From Pochonia chlamydosporia 170 (Eukaryota > Ascomycota > Sordariomycetes > Hypocreales > Clavicipitaceae), in assembly GCF_001653235.2 (NCBI RefSeq), contig NC_035796.1:744001-808000 (forward strand): 64,000 nucleotides of DNA, given 5' to 3'. The position numbers and the translations under genes were made by a program. Below the pieces are notes generated by a model, which saw only the letters and a list, made by a program, of their open reading frames with translations, was not told where the DNA came from and ran no database searches. Position 1 is the first letter of the stretch, and each line of letters begins with the position of its first letter. Shown here piece by piece: positions 11,484-24,543 of the stretch.

Positions 11484-11830
11484 GTGACGGTCTGGTGTCT
11501 GGTGGGCTCCATACATGTAAGGTCTGGTCCATGTCTGGTATTGTCTGGAGCTGGCACCAAACAGAGCACCAGACCAAACAGACCAAACCACATGCAAACC
11601 AGATCAGAATTAGATACAGTCTGGTTAGGTCCAGATGTCTCAAGTTGGTATTGACCAGGCTTGACTCCACATGGAGGCGAGGACTGCCTCAGTTGCTCAG
11701 GTCCCAGTCCTGCATGTGAGGTGAGCAACTTGGGGTCGGCTTTGGTGGGCCTGGGGTCTGGTCGCTGGTGCTGCCGTGCCTCAGTGCTTCTACGTACCAG
11801 ACATGTACTCCGTATTACTCCGTCTGGTAC
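11484..11830. repeat. Cluster of GTCTGG / CCAGAC hexamers
   Basis: About ten copies of the hexamer, on both strands, in roughly 350 bp; about 0.2 would be expected at equal base use. Adjacent copies read GTCTGGTGTCTGG. No open frame here looks like protein. Confidence 0.6.
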
Positions 11831-11836
11831 TCCGTT
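11806..11836. repeat. Three clustered TACTCCGT motifs
   Basis: Copies start at 11806, 11816 and 11828, i.e. spaced 10 and 12 bp. The first is the exact TACTCCGTA; the others differ in the last base. Confidence 0.65.
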
Positions 11837-11963
11837 CTTTATAAGCGATGGCTAGAAATTAATTACCATTTCTTGGAGCACGGCCCCCTGTGTGTACCAG
11901 AATGTGCCGAGTACTTTATCTAGATCAAAAAAGTCCGGCCATTGCGGAGCTCTGGGCTTCACT

Positions 11964-11986
11964 ACTAGGTACCTAGGTAGGTACCT
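11964..11986. repeat. CCTAGGTAGGTACC palindromic repeat
   Basis: Overlapping ACTAGGTACCTAGG and TAGGTAGGTACC units, 325 bp upstream of the RNase H2C start. Confidence 0.7.
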
Positions 11987-12217
11987 GGTGAGTACAGATA
12001 CTCGAGGCCACATGCATACAACCACCCTGGATGGAGAGGTTGTTGAGGTGTCAAAGTCTGGTGGTATAGGAGGACAGTGCGCCGACTCAATTGCGGTATA
12101 TCTTTGATGGCCCGTGCATTGTTTCGTCATTTCGTCGAGTGGCAGAACCAGACAGCCAGACTCCCCTCTCTGACCTATCCCTGGTACTGGGCATTTGCAG
12201 AGTAGCAAGCCTCCCGG

Positions 12218-12223
12218 ACGCGT
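12218..12223. promoter_or_regulatory. MluI cell-cycle box (ACGCGT) upstream of RNase H2C
   Basis: One exact ACGCGT lies 89 bp upstream of the ATG. An ACGCGC near-match (12234-12239) and TTCGCGTTT (about 12255) follow. ACGCGT is the site of MBF-type G1/S factors in yeasts; function here is inferred. Confidence 0.45.
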
Positions 12224-12311
12224 CAAGTCAAAAACGCGCACGGACCAACCCATTTTCGCGTTTGGTCACAGCGAAGCATCTTATTGAATTGCTGAACAAT
12301 GAGAGCAACAA

Positions 12312-12865
12312 ATGTCTTCCCGCCAGAATCACACCATGTCTACAATGTCTTCGCAGATACTCACAATCACAGACAGAAAAGTAGCAGAAACATCGGCTCC
12401 TTCCTTGTTGCCGTGTCAGATTCAACATGACGGTTACCTTGCCCGCGCTGAAACATACTGGGCGCCTCGCAACGTCAAAGGTAGCGTTCTCCCTACGATA
12501 CACCACCATGCAAGTTGCAAACCAAACTGATATCACCAGACACAACCAGGAAAGCATATTTCAGAGGTAGAAAACTCCAAGGAAGGGCAGTTACATTACC
12601 AGATCAATACGAAGGAGTTGTCCTCCAGCAAGCGCTTGGAAACAAGACAAGCCACAATGTAGTTGTCGCAAAGCCCCAGAACCCAGACGGACCGGAAAAA
12701 CCAATCGCAATCCAACAGCTCCAAACACTCTCGAGATTCGACGAGATCATCGTATGGAGCCAAGACTCTCCCGAGAACTGCTCATCAGACCCGTATATGA
12801 GAGTATTAGACGAGTGGCTCGTGTCTGCCAATGCAGTAAGAATCGCAGGTTCCAAGTTTGACTGA
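12312..12865 (+). CDS. RNH203: Ribonuclease H2 non-catalytic subunit C
   Basis: Small nuclear subunit of the RNase H2 complex, which removes ribonucleotides from DNA and RNA from RNA:DNA hybrids. Two exons, 12312-12480 and 12540-12865, joined in phase 1 by a 59 bp intron with GTAGCG donor, give 164 residues. The family signature is LLPCQIQHDGYLARAETYW in exon 1, then KAYFRGRKLQGRAVTLPDQYEGVVL across and after the join; the FRGRKLxG block is diagnostic for RNASEH2C. Start choice is open: in-frame ATGs at 12336 and 12345 are equally possible. The gene is easy to miss because it is short and lies in a motif-rich, otherwise gene-free 3 kb. It is the nearest upstream neighbour of MCM6, on the same strand. 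Confidence 0.85.
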
Positions 12866-13248
12866 CGGTGACAGTCGCTAATGGTGGTTAGATCCATGCG
12901 AACTAGGTCACTCGCCCACTGGCAGCATAGTCCTGATATATGCGATCCTGCTGGGAATATTTGTACGGCTGTATTTGAATCTAGGGATGCGACCCATGGC
13001 CATGGTGGGCTGAAACGCTGCTGTTCTATTCCAAACCAAGGGGTATTTCTGGCTACAAGCAATGGCTGCGAGGAATTGCAATTACCGGGTCACTTTGCAA
13101 GATGGCCGACACATGCGTGGGTGTAGTTTCCCCAAATCACACTTACGTCAGTCTTCATATGGATCGAAGCTGAAGTGTGGTTGATTGCATGGACTATGGT
13201 AAACTACAGAGTAAACATGCACTGGTTGACGCAGACGGCGGGTGGTGT

Positions 13249-13262
13249 CTACCTAGGTAGGC
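13249..13262. repeat. TACCTAGGTAGG repeat
   Basis: Single short copy of the CCTAGG-core palindrome. Confidence 0.6.
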
Positions 13263-13671
13263 ATCCCTCGGCCAATGGTTCCAAAAAGACAAGGGAAATT
13301 GACCACCGCGACAAATTGAAGCTCTATTTGCTGTTTAAAACAAAGCACTGCCTTTTGTTAAACCAATCATTCACGAATCAGGATACCATGAAATACGCTG
13401 TCCGTGCCGCCCCAGGTTCGACTATTGCTCCTGATTCTGGTTAGAGTGCAGCTATTACAAGACAGACGCAGCACTGTCACCGCCAGTACAGAGAATATCG
13501 GATTTTATTCTGATGAGTCTGGTTGTCTGGAAATACCAGACTCAACCACTTCACAAAGCCCGCCGTGTTTGTGGGTCCTCTGGACACCAGACATTTAACA
13601 CTGTGCTCCAAGTCTTTTTCTGCAAAATGCGGAGTAGGCTTTTGCAAGCTGTCAGTGCTATCCGCACTCCA

Positions 13672-13690
13672 TACCTAGGTACCTAGGTAC
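13672..13690. repeat. TACCTAGGTACCTAGGTAC repeat
   Basis: A 19-bp perfect double copy that ends 32 bp before the first MluI box of the MCM6 promoter. Confidence 0.75.
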
Positions 13691-13722
13691 TTTATGCAGT
13701 CAATTAAAAATGACCCCTCTTG

Positions 13723-13749
13723 ACGCGTCTTTCACGCGCTCTGACGCGT
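13723..13749. promoter_or_regulatory. Cluster of MluI cell-cycle boxes upstream of MCM6
   Basis: Two exact ACGCGT boxes (13723-13728, 13744-13749) flank an ACGCGC near-match (13734-13739), all within 27 bp and about 200 bp before the ATG. In yeasts such clusters bind MBF (Mbp1/Swi6-type) and give G1/S transcription of replication genes. Spacing of 10-11 bp puts the boxes on one DNA face. Confidence 0.65.
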
Positions 13750-13950
13750 GCTGCCCTTCCCTCGTTTTCTCACGAATGTCTCTGCTTTGAATGGCACATC
13801 GTTTTCTGCTCTCTGTTATCGAAACAGCTCTTATCCGACCATTGCAAACTTTTTCAAGTACCACATCGCGAGAAAGACAATACTGGGTGATCCGCTCCGC
13901 AGCGGCAGACGTTTAACCTCTCCTGTGTTGTTATTGTCAACAGAGCAACA

Positions 13951-17011
<3,061 letters not shown>

Positions 17012-17876
17012 GAACAGAGAAGTGCGTACCGTTATGTGCTGGGAACATAGCAGACGATGCGCCATTCGCTATGACGACTGGTACAAGAGCGAGACCTCGG
17101 AGTTTGTCATAGGGATCGGCCACGATGATGTTTCACGCAGAGGCATGGCTGATATGGCCGAATACAAGTTGGGGGAATACAGGTCGAGGAGTTGGGAGTT
17201 CTAGTTGTGCATAGTGTTTGACCTGGAAATGAGCATGGGCGATTCAGGATAAATGATAGGAGACGCTTCCGGAATGTTTCGTTGTGTCCGCGGCAGGAGG
17301 ATTGCAACTGACAATTGGTCTCTGTAACTGATCACTTGTCACGCACCATTTCATGCCATTCCCTAAAGGGTTCGCAAGAAAGAGCTACAGCATAATCACA
17401 TCACGGTCTCATCAAGGCTTGGGCAATGGTGGTAAACCTCCATCGGATTAATATAGTCAGAACAGAAATAAAAGGTCCATTTCGTTTCGACATCTGCTAA
17501 AATGCCCGCCACATAATATCAACCATAGCGTATAGGGCTGAACAAGATATCGTAAGACAAATAAAGAGGAAAAAAGCCAGAAAAAGTTAAGACAGAGAGT
17601 AAAGGGTTGTAAGGAGCCACTACTGTCGGACGCAGAGCAGCACGAGTATACATTCGCAAAGCCCGTCTTATTAGTACGCGCTGCTTGAATCGCATGCGAA
17701 ACGAGTATTTTGTAACAATATTCAAGCATGCTCCGTCCGCTGCAAAAGTGTTGGCTATTGCCCTAACGGATGGAAGCTCGCTGGAAGCGGCTGGGCATGC
17801 AACGATTTGGTCGCACCGCTAGGCTGTGATTTGGATAGCGGCAATTGCGACTGTGTGTATTAGCCAAGACCCTCGG
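17012..17876. other. Intergenic, 865 bp between convergent genes
   Basis: 3' flanks of MCM6 and of the RGG protein. AT-rich stretches fit 3' ends and polyadenylation. No gene seen. Confidence 0.6.
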
Positions 17877-20800
17877 CTAAGGCGAATGGTGTCGAGCCCA
17901 ACTGTCAGAAGCTCTCGCACGATAGCCTCCTCGGCCTCCTCGGCCACCTCGAATATGAGTAGATTCACCATCCTGCACATTCAGAGTTTCTTTCTTTCCT
18001 GTCCGCCCTCCGCCAGGTCCTCGATGCCGAGTGGCTGTCCGTTGCGTATGGGAACCTCGTGAACTTCGAGGTAGAGAGTGAGGCAAAGACACTGACCTTG
18101 TTTCCTTCATTCCTGGAAAATGAACATGGATAATGCTTTGCCCCATCTGAGAACTCGAAGGAATTACAAAGGGGTCCATGATAGACGCTTGAACAAGGAA
18201 TCTTTTGGGCAATGTTTTAGCTTGTGCCATGGCTGGTTGCCATGCTGCTTCCGGCGTCTTGTGTGGGAGGCGTATTTGCGGTAGGGAGCCCATCTCTTGC
18301 TCCTCAAAACACTCTTCGGCCATGGGTTTGGATATGAGTGAGTGATAACCAAATTCGGCTTGTGCTAGTGACAATGTAGGAAGTGAAACGGTTGCTGAAG
18401 TTTGATAGCCGAGGTGGTCGAACGCACCTTTGCTGGAGACGTCGACGGTAGTATCCCTGCCCAGAGGTGGCTTGTCCCCGTGGAACAATTTATGGAACCT
18501 GGCTTGCCAGTCCTGCTCACTGTCTGGTAATAAATCGTGACTGTGTTGATACCGCTGGACATCTTTTGTGTTACTTCGACTAGGCCAAGCATTGTTAGAC
18601 CTTGGTGGGAGATGTTGTGCTGATAACAAGGTAGGAGGAAGCTTCACAACCGGTTGAGGCTTCGGGAGAGACACATGTGGCCTCATAACGTCTCCTTCGT
18701 ACACAGGGTGTCCTTCCATCGTAGGTGGAGGAGGAGTTGGTGATGGCGAACGAGAATGAACCCGCCCGCTTGGCAATTCATGACGGGCATCTTTCGCAGG
18801 GAAGAATCTTGATGGTCGCGACTGTGGCGGTGCCCCAGAACCAATTACGCCAGCGTTAACAGAAGGGACTGAATCCTCTAAAGAGCCACTGCCTTTTTGA
18901 GACGAATCCTTACTTGCTTTCCACGGCGCCGGTTGATGAGACTGCACATCCACTGTCCCAATTTTATGGCGAGTGCCATCCCCTGGAACATGAATTGGGC
19001 GCCAGGTATCTTTGATCGCTGGCTGTGTGTCTTCCATAGTTAGTCCCCTCTCCATCAGTTGACGTTCACGACCAACTCTCTCAGTTAGCCTCGTAGAACT
19101 CAACTTCCTGTCGTTTTCTGCTACAGACGCGACCCACTTGCTGGCAAGCTCTGATCCTGTTGTATCGTACCGAGAGCTTTGGGAGCTGATTGAAGGCATT
19201 TGGGAAGACTGAACCTGGCCGTGGGAAGTCGCTCTTGCGGTGCTACTAGGTGGCGCAATTGGCAATGGTCCCTTGGGTCCTTGTTGCGCTGAAGCATTGG
19301 TAACTCTGCCAAGATCTGGATTGAATGTACCATTCCCTAATCCGCGGTCATTGTCTGGAGAACCCCAAACATTCCGCGACGGTGGTGGCGCGCCGGCACC
19401 CCAAGACGGAAACCTGTCCGGACGAGCACCTGGCCCGCCCCAAATCTCGCTGCGACGCGGTTCGTGGCCATGAGAGAGCCTCCTTGAACTTCCCGCCGCC
19501 GCCGGCACGGATGATGTTGTGGATTGACTCTTAGAAGCCTTAGAATTGGCGACTGGGCCATCAGGTTGGCTGGTGATGGTCGATATGGCGCTCACCGGAG
19601 ATAGGTCTCCGCCTGCAGAACTCTCCTGATCGTTTAGCGCTGGCCGTTCACGCTGTTGGATCTGGGTTGGCTGAACAGAGTCGATTTTTGGAGGAACGTC
19701 TTTTTTGCCGCTTCTTTTCTCAGGAGCAGGACCCAGTGCGTCTAGCTTCTTTTGAATGCGTTCTCTTTTAGCGGCTTCTTCACGTGCCTCTTCCTCCTGG
19801 CGACGCTTCCTGGCAAGCTCAATACGTTCTCGCATCAGCTTTTTCTGGTACTCGACTTCATCTAGGATACTGTCACTAGTGTTTTGGGTGGGGTTAGGTC
19901 TCGAATCAGAGAAACCACCACTGGGCTGCGGTGTTGCGAGCGCCATGCCAGGAGAAGACTTTGTCACTCGTTGCATGGATGTGTGTTGTTTGGTGACAGC
20001 TGCATTGGAAGAAGCCGGCTCACTTGAAGGCGCAATGCTCTCCATGGATGTTGAGAAAGAGGCTCTGCTTGGTTCCATAGCATCCGTCGGTGGCAAAGGA
20101 GGCACATTCGTATCAGTGGCTTTGCCCTGCCTTTGCGGAAACAATCCACTTCCAGTGCTAACACTTGATGATCCTCGACGTCTGGTGAAAGTGGTGTCTT
20201 GTGGCATACGTCCAGAGTGCGGTGTCCCGTGAGTTTCCATACTTTGATCCGAAGGATGTGCCCGCTGAAGTAAAGCTGGATATTTGGGGTGGGATTCTGA
20301 TTTCATTGAGCCCCGTCTTTCGGAAACCGGTTCATAGCGACCAGATTGCGAATTGTATAACTCCCTATTAGAGCCATCCCTCCAAGACGAGCGATTAAAA
20401 TCGTCTGCGGCAATCTCTTTTGGCAGATAAACTGAAGTCTTCGGGACCGTACTATCCTTCGTTTGATTTGGGGGACCTGAGGCGTTGTCAACCAACCCTG
20501 GTGAGGCTCTATCAACGGGAGGTAATGTAGCCCAAGGCGATTTCGCCGGGGTAGTAGATGCAGGCGGTTTGGCGGCAAGTGCTGGTTTGTCCTGGGATGC
20601 AGGTTTTAATACTAGTCCCCTTCCCGTCGCTAAACCACCAGGTCTCGACATGGGCGTCCCAGACAGTACGGTTGGCGCAGGTGAGCTGGGCTTTATATGA
20701 GGCCTATTGGGGAGAGAAATTTTCTCGTCGATTGAAGGTTGCGGCTCGTCCAGATGTGGCAAAGTAGTCTTGGTTCCATCACCCCAAGTGATTGCTTCAG

Positions 20801-21620
20801 GCGCCCAGTCCTCGTCATCGTCATCAATATCTGCCCACTTGTTTTGTCCCTGTGCATCATCTTCGTTGAGGCGACTAGCCATGTGAATTCCGTATTTTTT
20901 AAGTTCTTCGTCAGTGAACTTTTTGGGTTCCGGGGCTGGAGTCATTCTTTAGATTAGCTTGATATGTCCTCGCACGTGATTGTGATAAACTCACGCCTAT
21001 TTTTGTTCCAAACAGCATTTGGATCGGGAGTTGACGCCGGTTTGGAGCCGTTAACGACAGAAGAAAACCGGGGTGTCGAATCTCGGGTGCCACTGCCAGT
21101 CTTAGCAATGAGGCGTGGTCGGGTTGAAGACAATGCGCTGGAGCCCGGAGGAGGAGTTTTCGAGCTTGTGGCTGGCTTGTAGACTGGTTTGGCAGTGATA
21201 CCGCTGGGGCTACCCTTCGAAGCCAAGAAAGTCTTATTTACAGATACCGCTTTGAAGGTGGTAGGCTTCTTAGCGGATGAGGCCGATCGACCATGGCCCT
21301 TGTCTCCTTCCCGCTGACGAGAAGCTTCGGTATCCGATCCACCGCTAACACTGACATCAGCAGAGTTTGTGTGCTCTTCAATGATTCCAACGCGTTTATT
21401 GGCTATTTCATCTCCGTTCGATGTTGAATCGCTGTTTGCCTTGGTTAGATCATGTTGGCCGTCTTGGGCTTGGCCGTCCTGTTCACGAATTATGGTTAAC
21501 GGACCACCTGGCACTGGTATCTCTAGTCAGAGCGAAGCATATGTGAATACTAACGTGCTGGAGCTGAGATGAGACAGAGACATCAGCAAGTTTATCGCCC
21601 AAAAGCTCTGTTGCCATCAT
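17877..21620 (-). CDS. Large disordered protein with acidic WADID block and C-terminal RGG box
   Basis: Function not recognised. Model: minus-strand exons 21620-21555, 21478-20995 and 20935-17877, 1,202 residues, all phases consistent. The 59-bp second intron gives VWNKNRPPEPKKFTDEELKKYG; an ATG at 20945 within it is not the start. The first intron (76 bp) is less sure, since other acceptors exist. Most of the protein is Ser/Pro/Gln/Thr-rich and probably disordered. Ordered-looking pieces are the KKFTDEELKKYGIHMASRL segment with the following NKWADIDDDDEDWAPEAITW block (roughly residues 190-235), a charged helical stretch (QKKLMRERIELARKRRQEEE, about 540-590), and RGGRGGRGGYRAR close to the C-terminus. 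The RGG box suggests RNA or ribonucleoprotein contact; that is inference. Confidence 0.72.
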
Positions 21621-22890
21621 CCGCCGTAGTAACGTAATGTGCGCCGTGCGCAGTACAACTCAAAGTTACTTCCAACCCAGTGTCCCAAATCGAGTCTTGA
21701 TGCGGAGTGTATTATCGCTGCTCGAGAAATCTGGCGGAGATTCTATAGTTCTTGGGTATAGAGGTTAGATGTAGAGTATTGGCGAAACAGAGTGGTGTGA
21801 CTGTGATGCAACTCTTGGTCCTTCAGGTGTGATGGAAGCAGGGTCAAGCCGCACAAATCGGTTCCGCAGAGGCGGACTTTCCAACAGTCCCCTACACGCA
21901 TAAAACCTCTCGATGAAATGTTGTGGCGTTCGCGTCCCTCGCGATGCGTTTGTTTGGTTTGGGTGAAGCCAGAGGCAGTAGGTTCGGCGTGAGACTAGTC
22001 GGAACTGGAGAAGCAGAGTGTGAGTTTGGTGTTCAGAGTTGTAGTCACCTGAATTTGGTTTAGCTCTATTTGTCCCCAAAGGTGATGACTTAGGCGTTGC
22101 AGGCTGAAGCACCAGCATAGTGGGGCCCGGTTACCCAGGCCAGGTCACATTTGAGCGTTGCACGAAAAAGGTGCTAGGAGTCCAGCTAACGTAGGGGCCT
22201 TGGCGCCGCAGGTTCTGACGAGACCAGATCATGATGCAACAAGGCAGGTCCTAAACGAATATGGTAGGTAGTGGTTAGTTTTCTAAGGCCGAAATGAGTA
22301 AATCGGCCGGTAGCGACTTTTGCCGAACTTCGAGGAGCATGCAGTGAGTGGCTCCTCAGGTGAAAGTAATAGCAGAGTTACGTCGATAGTGAGCCTTGAC
22401 TTGGCTATATATTTGCGAAGGGCAGTCTGGATTCCGGCAGTTGGAGAACGAGAGTATTTGGAGCAAACCAGGGCTGAGAAGCCAGCCACCAGTTTCCCTC
22501 GTCTTTCCCTGCCTCACCGAGTACGAATGCGAATGGGCTGCTTGGACATTATCTCAAAAGCTTCCCCTTCACGTAATTCGACCGTAAACAAACTAACACG
22601 GACCGGGAAATCTGATTCCCAAATAGGGGTTCATCTGATCATCAAACACGTGTTGGCCTCAAGCAATACTGAATCAGTCCAGACATCCCCTGCGAACAAG
22701 TAATTGGCCACGGCATATTGCAACAACTACATACACAAAATGAAGAAGGTAGGCATGTTTGCTATCAAGCAATTACAAATTGAAAAAGGCTAGGGGATTG
22801 CTTGTGGCAGTGCTGTCTAGGGTCTATCTACACAAGTCTCAAGCTGTCTATTCGCTATAATGTAGACCCCGACCGTGCAACGATAGTACA
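21621..22890. other. Intergenic, 1.3 kb
   Basis: 5' flank of the RGG protein and 3' flank of ATP17. Short frames at 21765-22118 (minus) and 22320-22703 (plus) have no family resemblance and no splice-supported extension. No CCTAGG repeat here. Confidence 0.55.
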
Positions 22891-23559
22891 TTAGTGCGCA
22901 TTGTTCTTGTGGTGACCTTTGTATGATGGGAACGCAATAATCAGTTATTATTCACTCTTGGTTGGGATATGGAACAGACATGCAGTCCAGACTTACGGAG
23001 GTGGAAATAGTAATTTTGGGCGTAGCCGATGCCAATTAGGAGAACTAACGCATGGATGACAGCTGCAATCTTGTCAATGACTAGCCATTCGAAATTTGAT
23101 TGTTGATATTGGTTAACATACGCTGGACGGAAGTTTTCTTGCCGAAGTACTTTGCTTGGTATCGACCAAGGAGGCCCTTAGCCTTGGCTTCGGGGGCTGC
23201 ACCTCGAGGGAGCTTCTCGTAGAAGCTGACGACGCGTTGCATACGGAGAGCGTCGGGAGCGCCACCAATTGCCTGAAAATACCACTGTATCAGCTCTTGT
23301 AGACTTGCCAGCAAGCATTCAATTTTATCAACCAGGGCTACCGAGGAACGTCTTGCAACACTGTCGAGAGACACGACTGCGGAACGGCCGTCGGTACCCG
23401 TAAGAAACCCGAGTTATGTGTTATTCGTACCTTAGGAGAAGCAACCTTCAAAGGCTCTGGGGTTAGCATTGTGTGTGAAATGCGACCAGTTGAGACTTGC
23501 AGAACACGCACCTTGGGTGGAATGAGCGTCGAAAGCGCCCGCCGGGTGACAAAGCTCAT
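22891..23559 (-). CDS. ATP17: Mitochondrial F1Fo ATP synthase subunit f (Atp17)
   Basis: Membrane subunit of the Fo sector, inner mitochondrial membrane; 101 residues, like the yeast precursor. Five exons on the minus strand: 23559-23512, 23445-23431, 23272-23122, 23062-22997 and 22916-22891. The order is a short presequence (MSFVTRRALSTLIPPK), a 15-nt microexon VASPK, the conserved core (GAPDALRMQRVVSFYEKLP ... GRYQAKYFGKKTS), the single membrane span (VIHALVLLIGIGYAQNYYF) and HHKNNAH. For exon 4 the nearer acceptor at 23080 would leave a 41-bp intron and a poorer protein, so I used 23062. A longer exon 2 adding Pro-Leu-Lys is also in phase. The gene shares a 284-bp divergent promoter with the complex I gene. 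Confidence 0.85.
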
Positions 23560-23843
23560 GATGATGGCAATTTAAGGTCAAAGCTGTGGAATTAACAAAA
23601 GACCAACTCGACGTATTTGCGATCGAGATACTGGTACTCAATGGTGAGGTGCTGTTCAGGGCAAAGCATGGTTCAATGTTCCTGACAAAAAGCGCTCGCC
23701 TCGGCAAAACATCGCTCCGTCACAACCAATCAGCGTTAAGCTTTCTCAGCCATGTTACCGACCCTCAATCAGTGATTCGACATCTGAATTCCATCTTCGT
23801 GTGACGACCCATTTACTTCTCGACAACACAAAACTTGACCAGC
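23560..23843. promoter_or_regulatory. Divergent promoter of two OXPHOS genes
   Basis: 284 bp between the ATGs of ATP17 and the NDUFS4-type gene. It contains CCAATCA at 23726-23732, the core of the HAP-complex site that activates respiratory genes in fungi. A shared promoter would coordinate the pair. Confidence 0.5.
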
Positions 23844-24543
23844 ATGGCATCGTTCCGATCACAAGGCGCAATGAGCCTTCTCAGGAATGCTGGGGCAAAC
23901 CATTTGGGCCTACGTGCAACCTCAATACGGTTCCAGAGCTCACTCACTTCACCTGCAGGAGCTTCTCTTGACAATGGCAACCAACCTGACTATGACGTGC
24001 CCGCAGACAAAGCTACCTCGTATGTCAATTGGCGCGCCCACTCATTTAGAGAATAAGTGCTAATGTTCTCTTATAGCACCTTCACCCCCGTGCCTTCGCG
24101 TGTCCAGGATGGCAGCGAGAATATTCTTCCCGCCGCAGTACTCTCGGGTGCACCCATGGAGCTTCAGGCCCGGACTGTTCGGTATGTTGTGTTCAACTGG
24201 GTGCCATACTCGCAAAACTAACACAATCTTCAGAATTTATAAAGAATCTAAGCCTGCGACCCAATCCGGAGATTTTAGAACTGAGCGTTGGCGAATGGAT
24301 TGGGATATCCTTCCAAAGGGCCACAGGTGGGAGAACCCCTTAATGGGTTGGCAGTCGTCGGGAGACTTCATGCAGGGTACACATGTTAATTTCAAGAGCA
24401 AGGAAGATGCTATTCACTTTGCGGAGAAGCAGGGGTATGAGTACTTTGTTCAGGAGCCCAATTCGCGCAAGTTTACGCCGAAGGCCTACGCAAACAACTT
24501 CCTGTACTCTCCGAAGAAGCTGAAGCACATTCGCACCAAATAG
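23844..24543 (+). CDS. NDUFS4: NADH:ubiquinone oxidoreductase 18/21-kDa subunit (NDUFS4 type)
   Basis: Accessory subunit of complex I at the matrix arm, 196 residues. Exons 23844-24019, 24077-24181 and 24234-24543; both introns are phase 2 with GTATGT donors. The N-terminus is rich in Ser, Arg and Ala and lacks acids, as for a mitochondrial presequence. The joins give KATSTFTPVPSRVQDG and ARTVRIYKESKPATQSG. The conserved core is RWRMDWDILPKGHRWENPLMGW, then SKEDAIHFAEKQGYEYFV, and the basic tail SPKKLKHIRTK. The ATG at 23844 is the first real ATG. Confidence 0.94.

Larger units (their letters stand above)
10863..12311. other. Intergenic, 1.4 kb, rich in short repeated motifs
   Basis: No gene recognised. 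It contains four TACTCCGT copies (one near the methyltransferase, three clustered at 11806-11836), a dense run of GTCTGG/CCAGAC hexamers (about 11480-11830) and two CCTAGG repeats. The 3' part is the RNase H2C promoter. Confidence 0.6.
12866..13950. other. Intergenic, 1.1 kb, including the MCM6 promoter
   Basis: Nothing protein-like on either strand. It has two CCTAGG repeats and, close to MCM6, a cluster of MluI cell-cycle boxes. Confidence 0.6.

Noticed and set aside
11366..11728. 120-codon minus-strand frame and overlapping plus-strand frames
   Set aside because: They fall in the GTCTGG/CCAGAC cluster and translate to repetitive Trp/Pro/Asp words; no protein family.
12604..13062. 152-codon minus-strand frame
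   Set aside because: Antisense to RNase H2C exon 2, which has a clear family match.
19756..20232. 158-codon plus-strand frame
   Set aside because: Shadow of the large RGG protein on the opposite strand; Ser/Leu-rich with no family match.
23063..23080. Nearer acceptor for ATP17 exon 4
   Set aside because: It leaves a 41-bp intron and adds IDKIAA. The downstream acceptor gives a 59-bp intron and a family-like Pro-Val-Ile-His join with total length 101.
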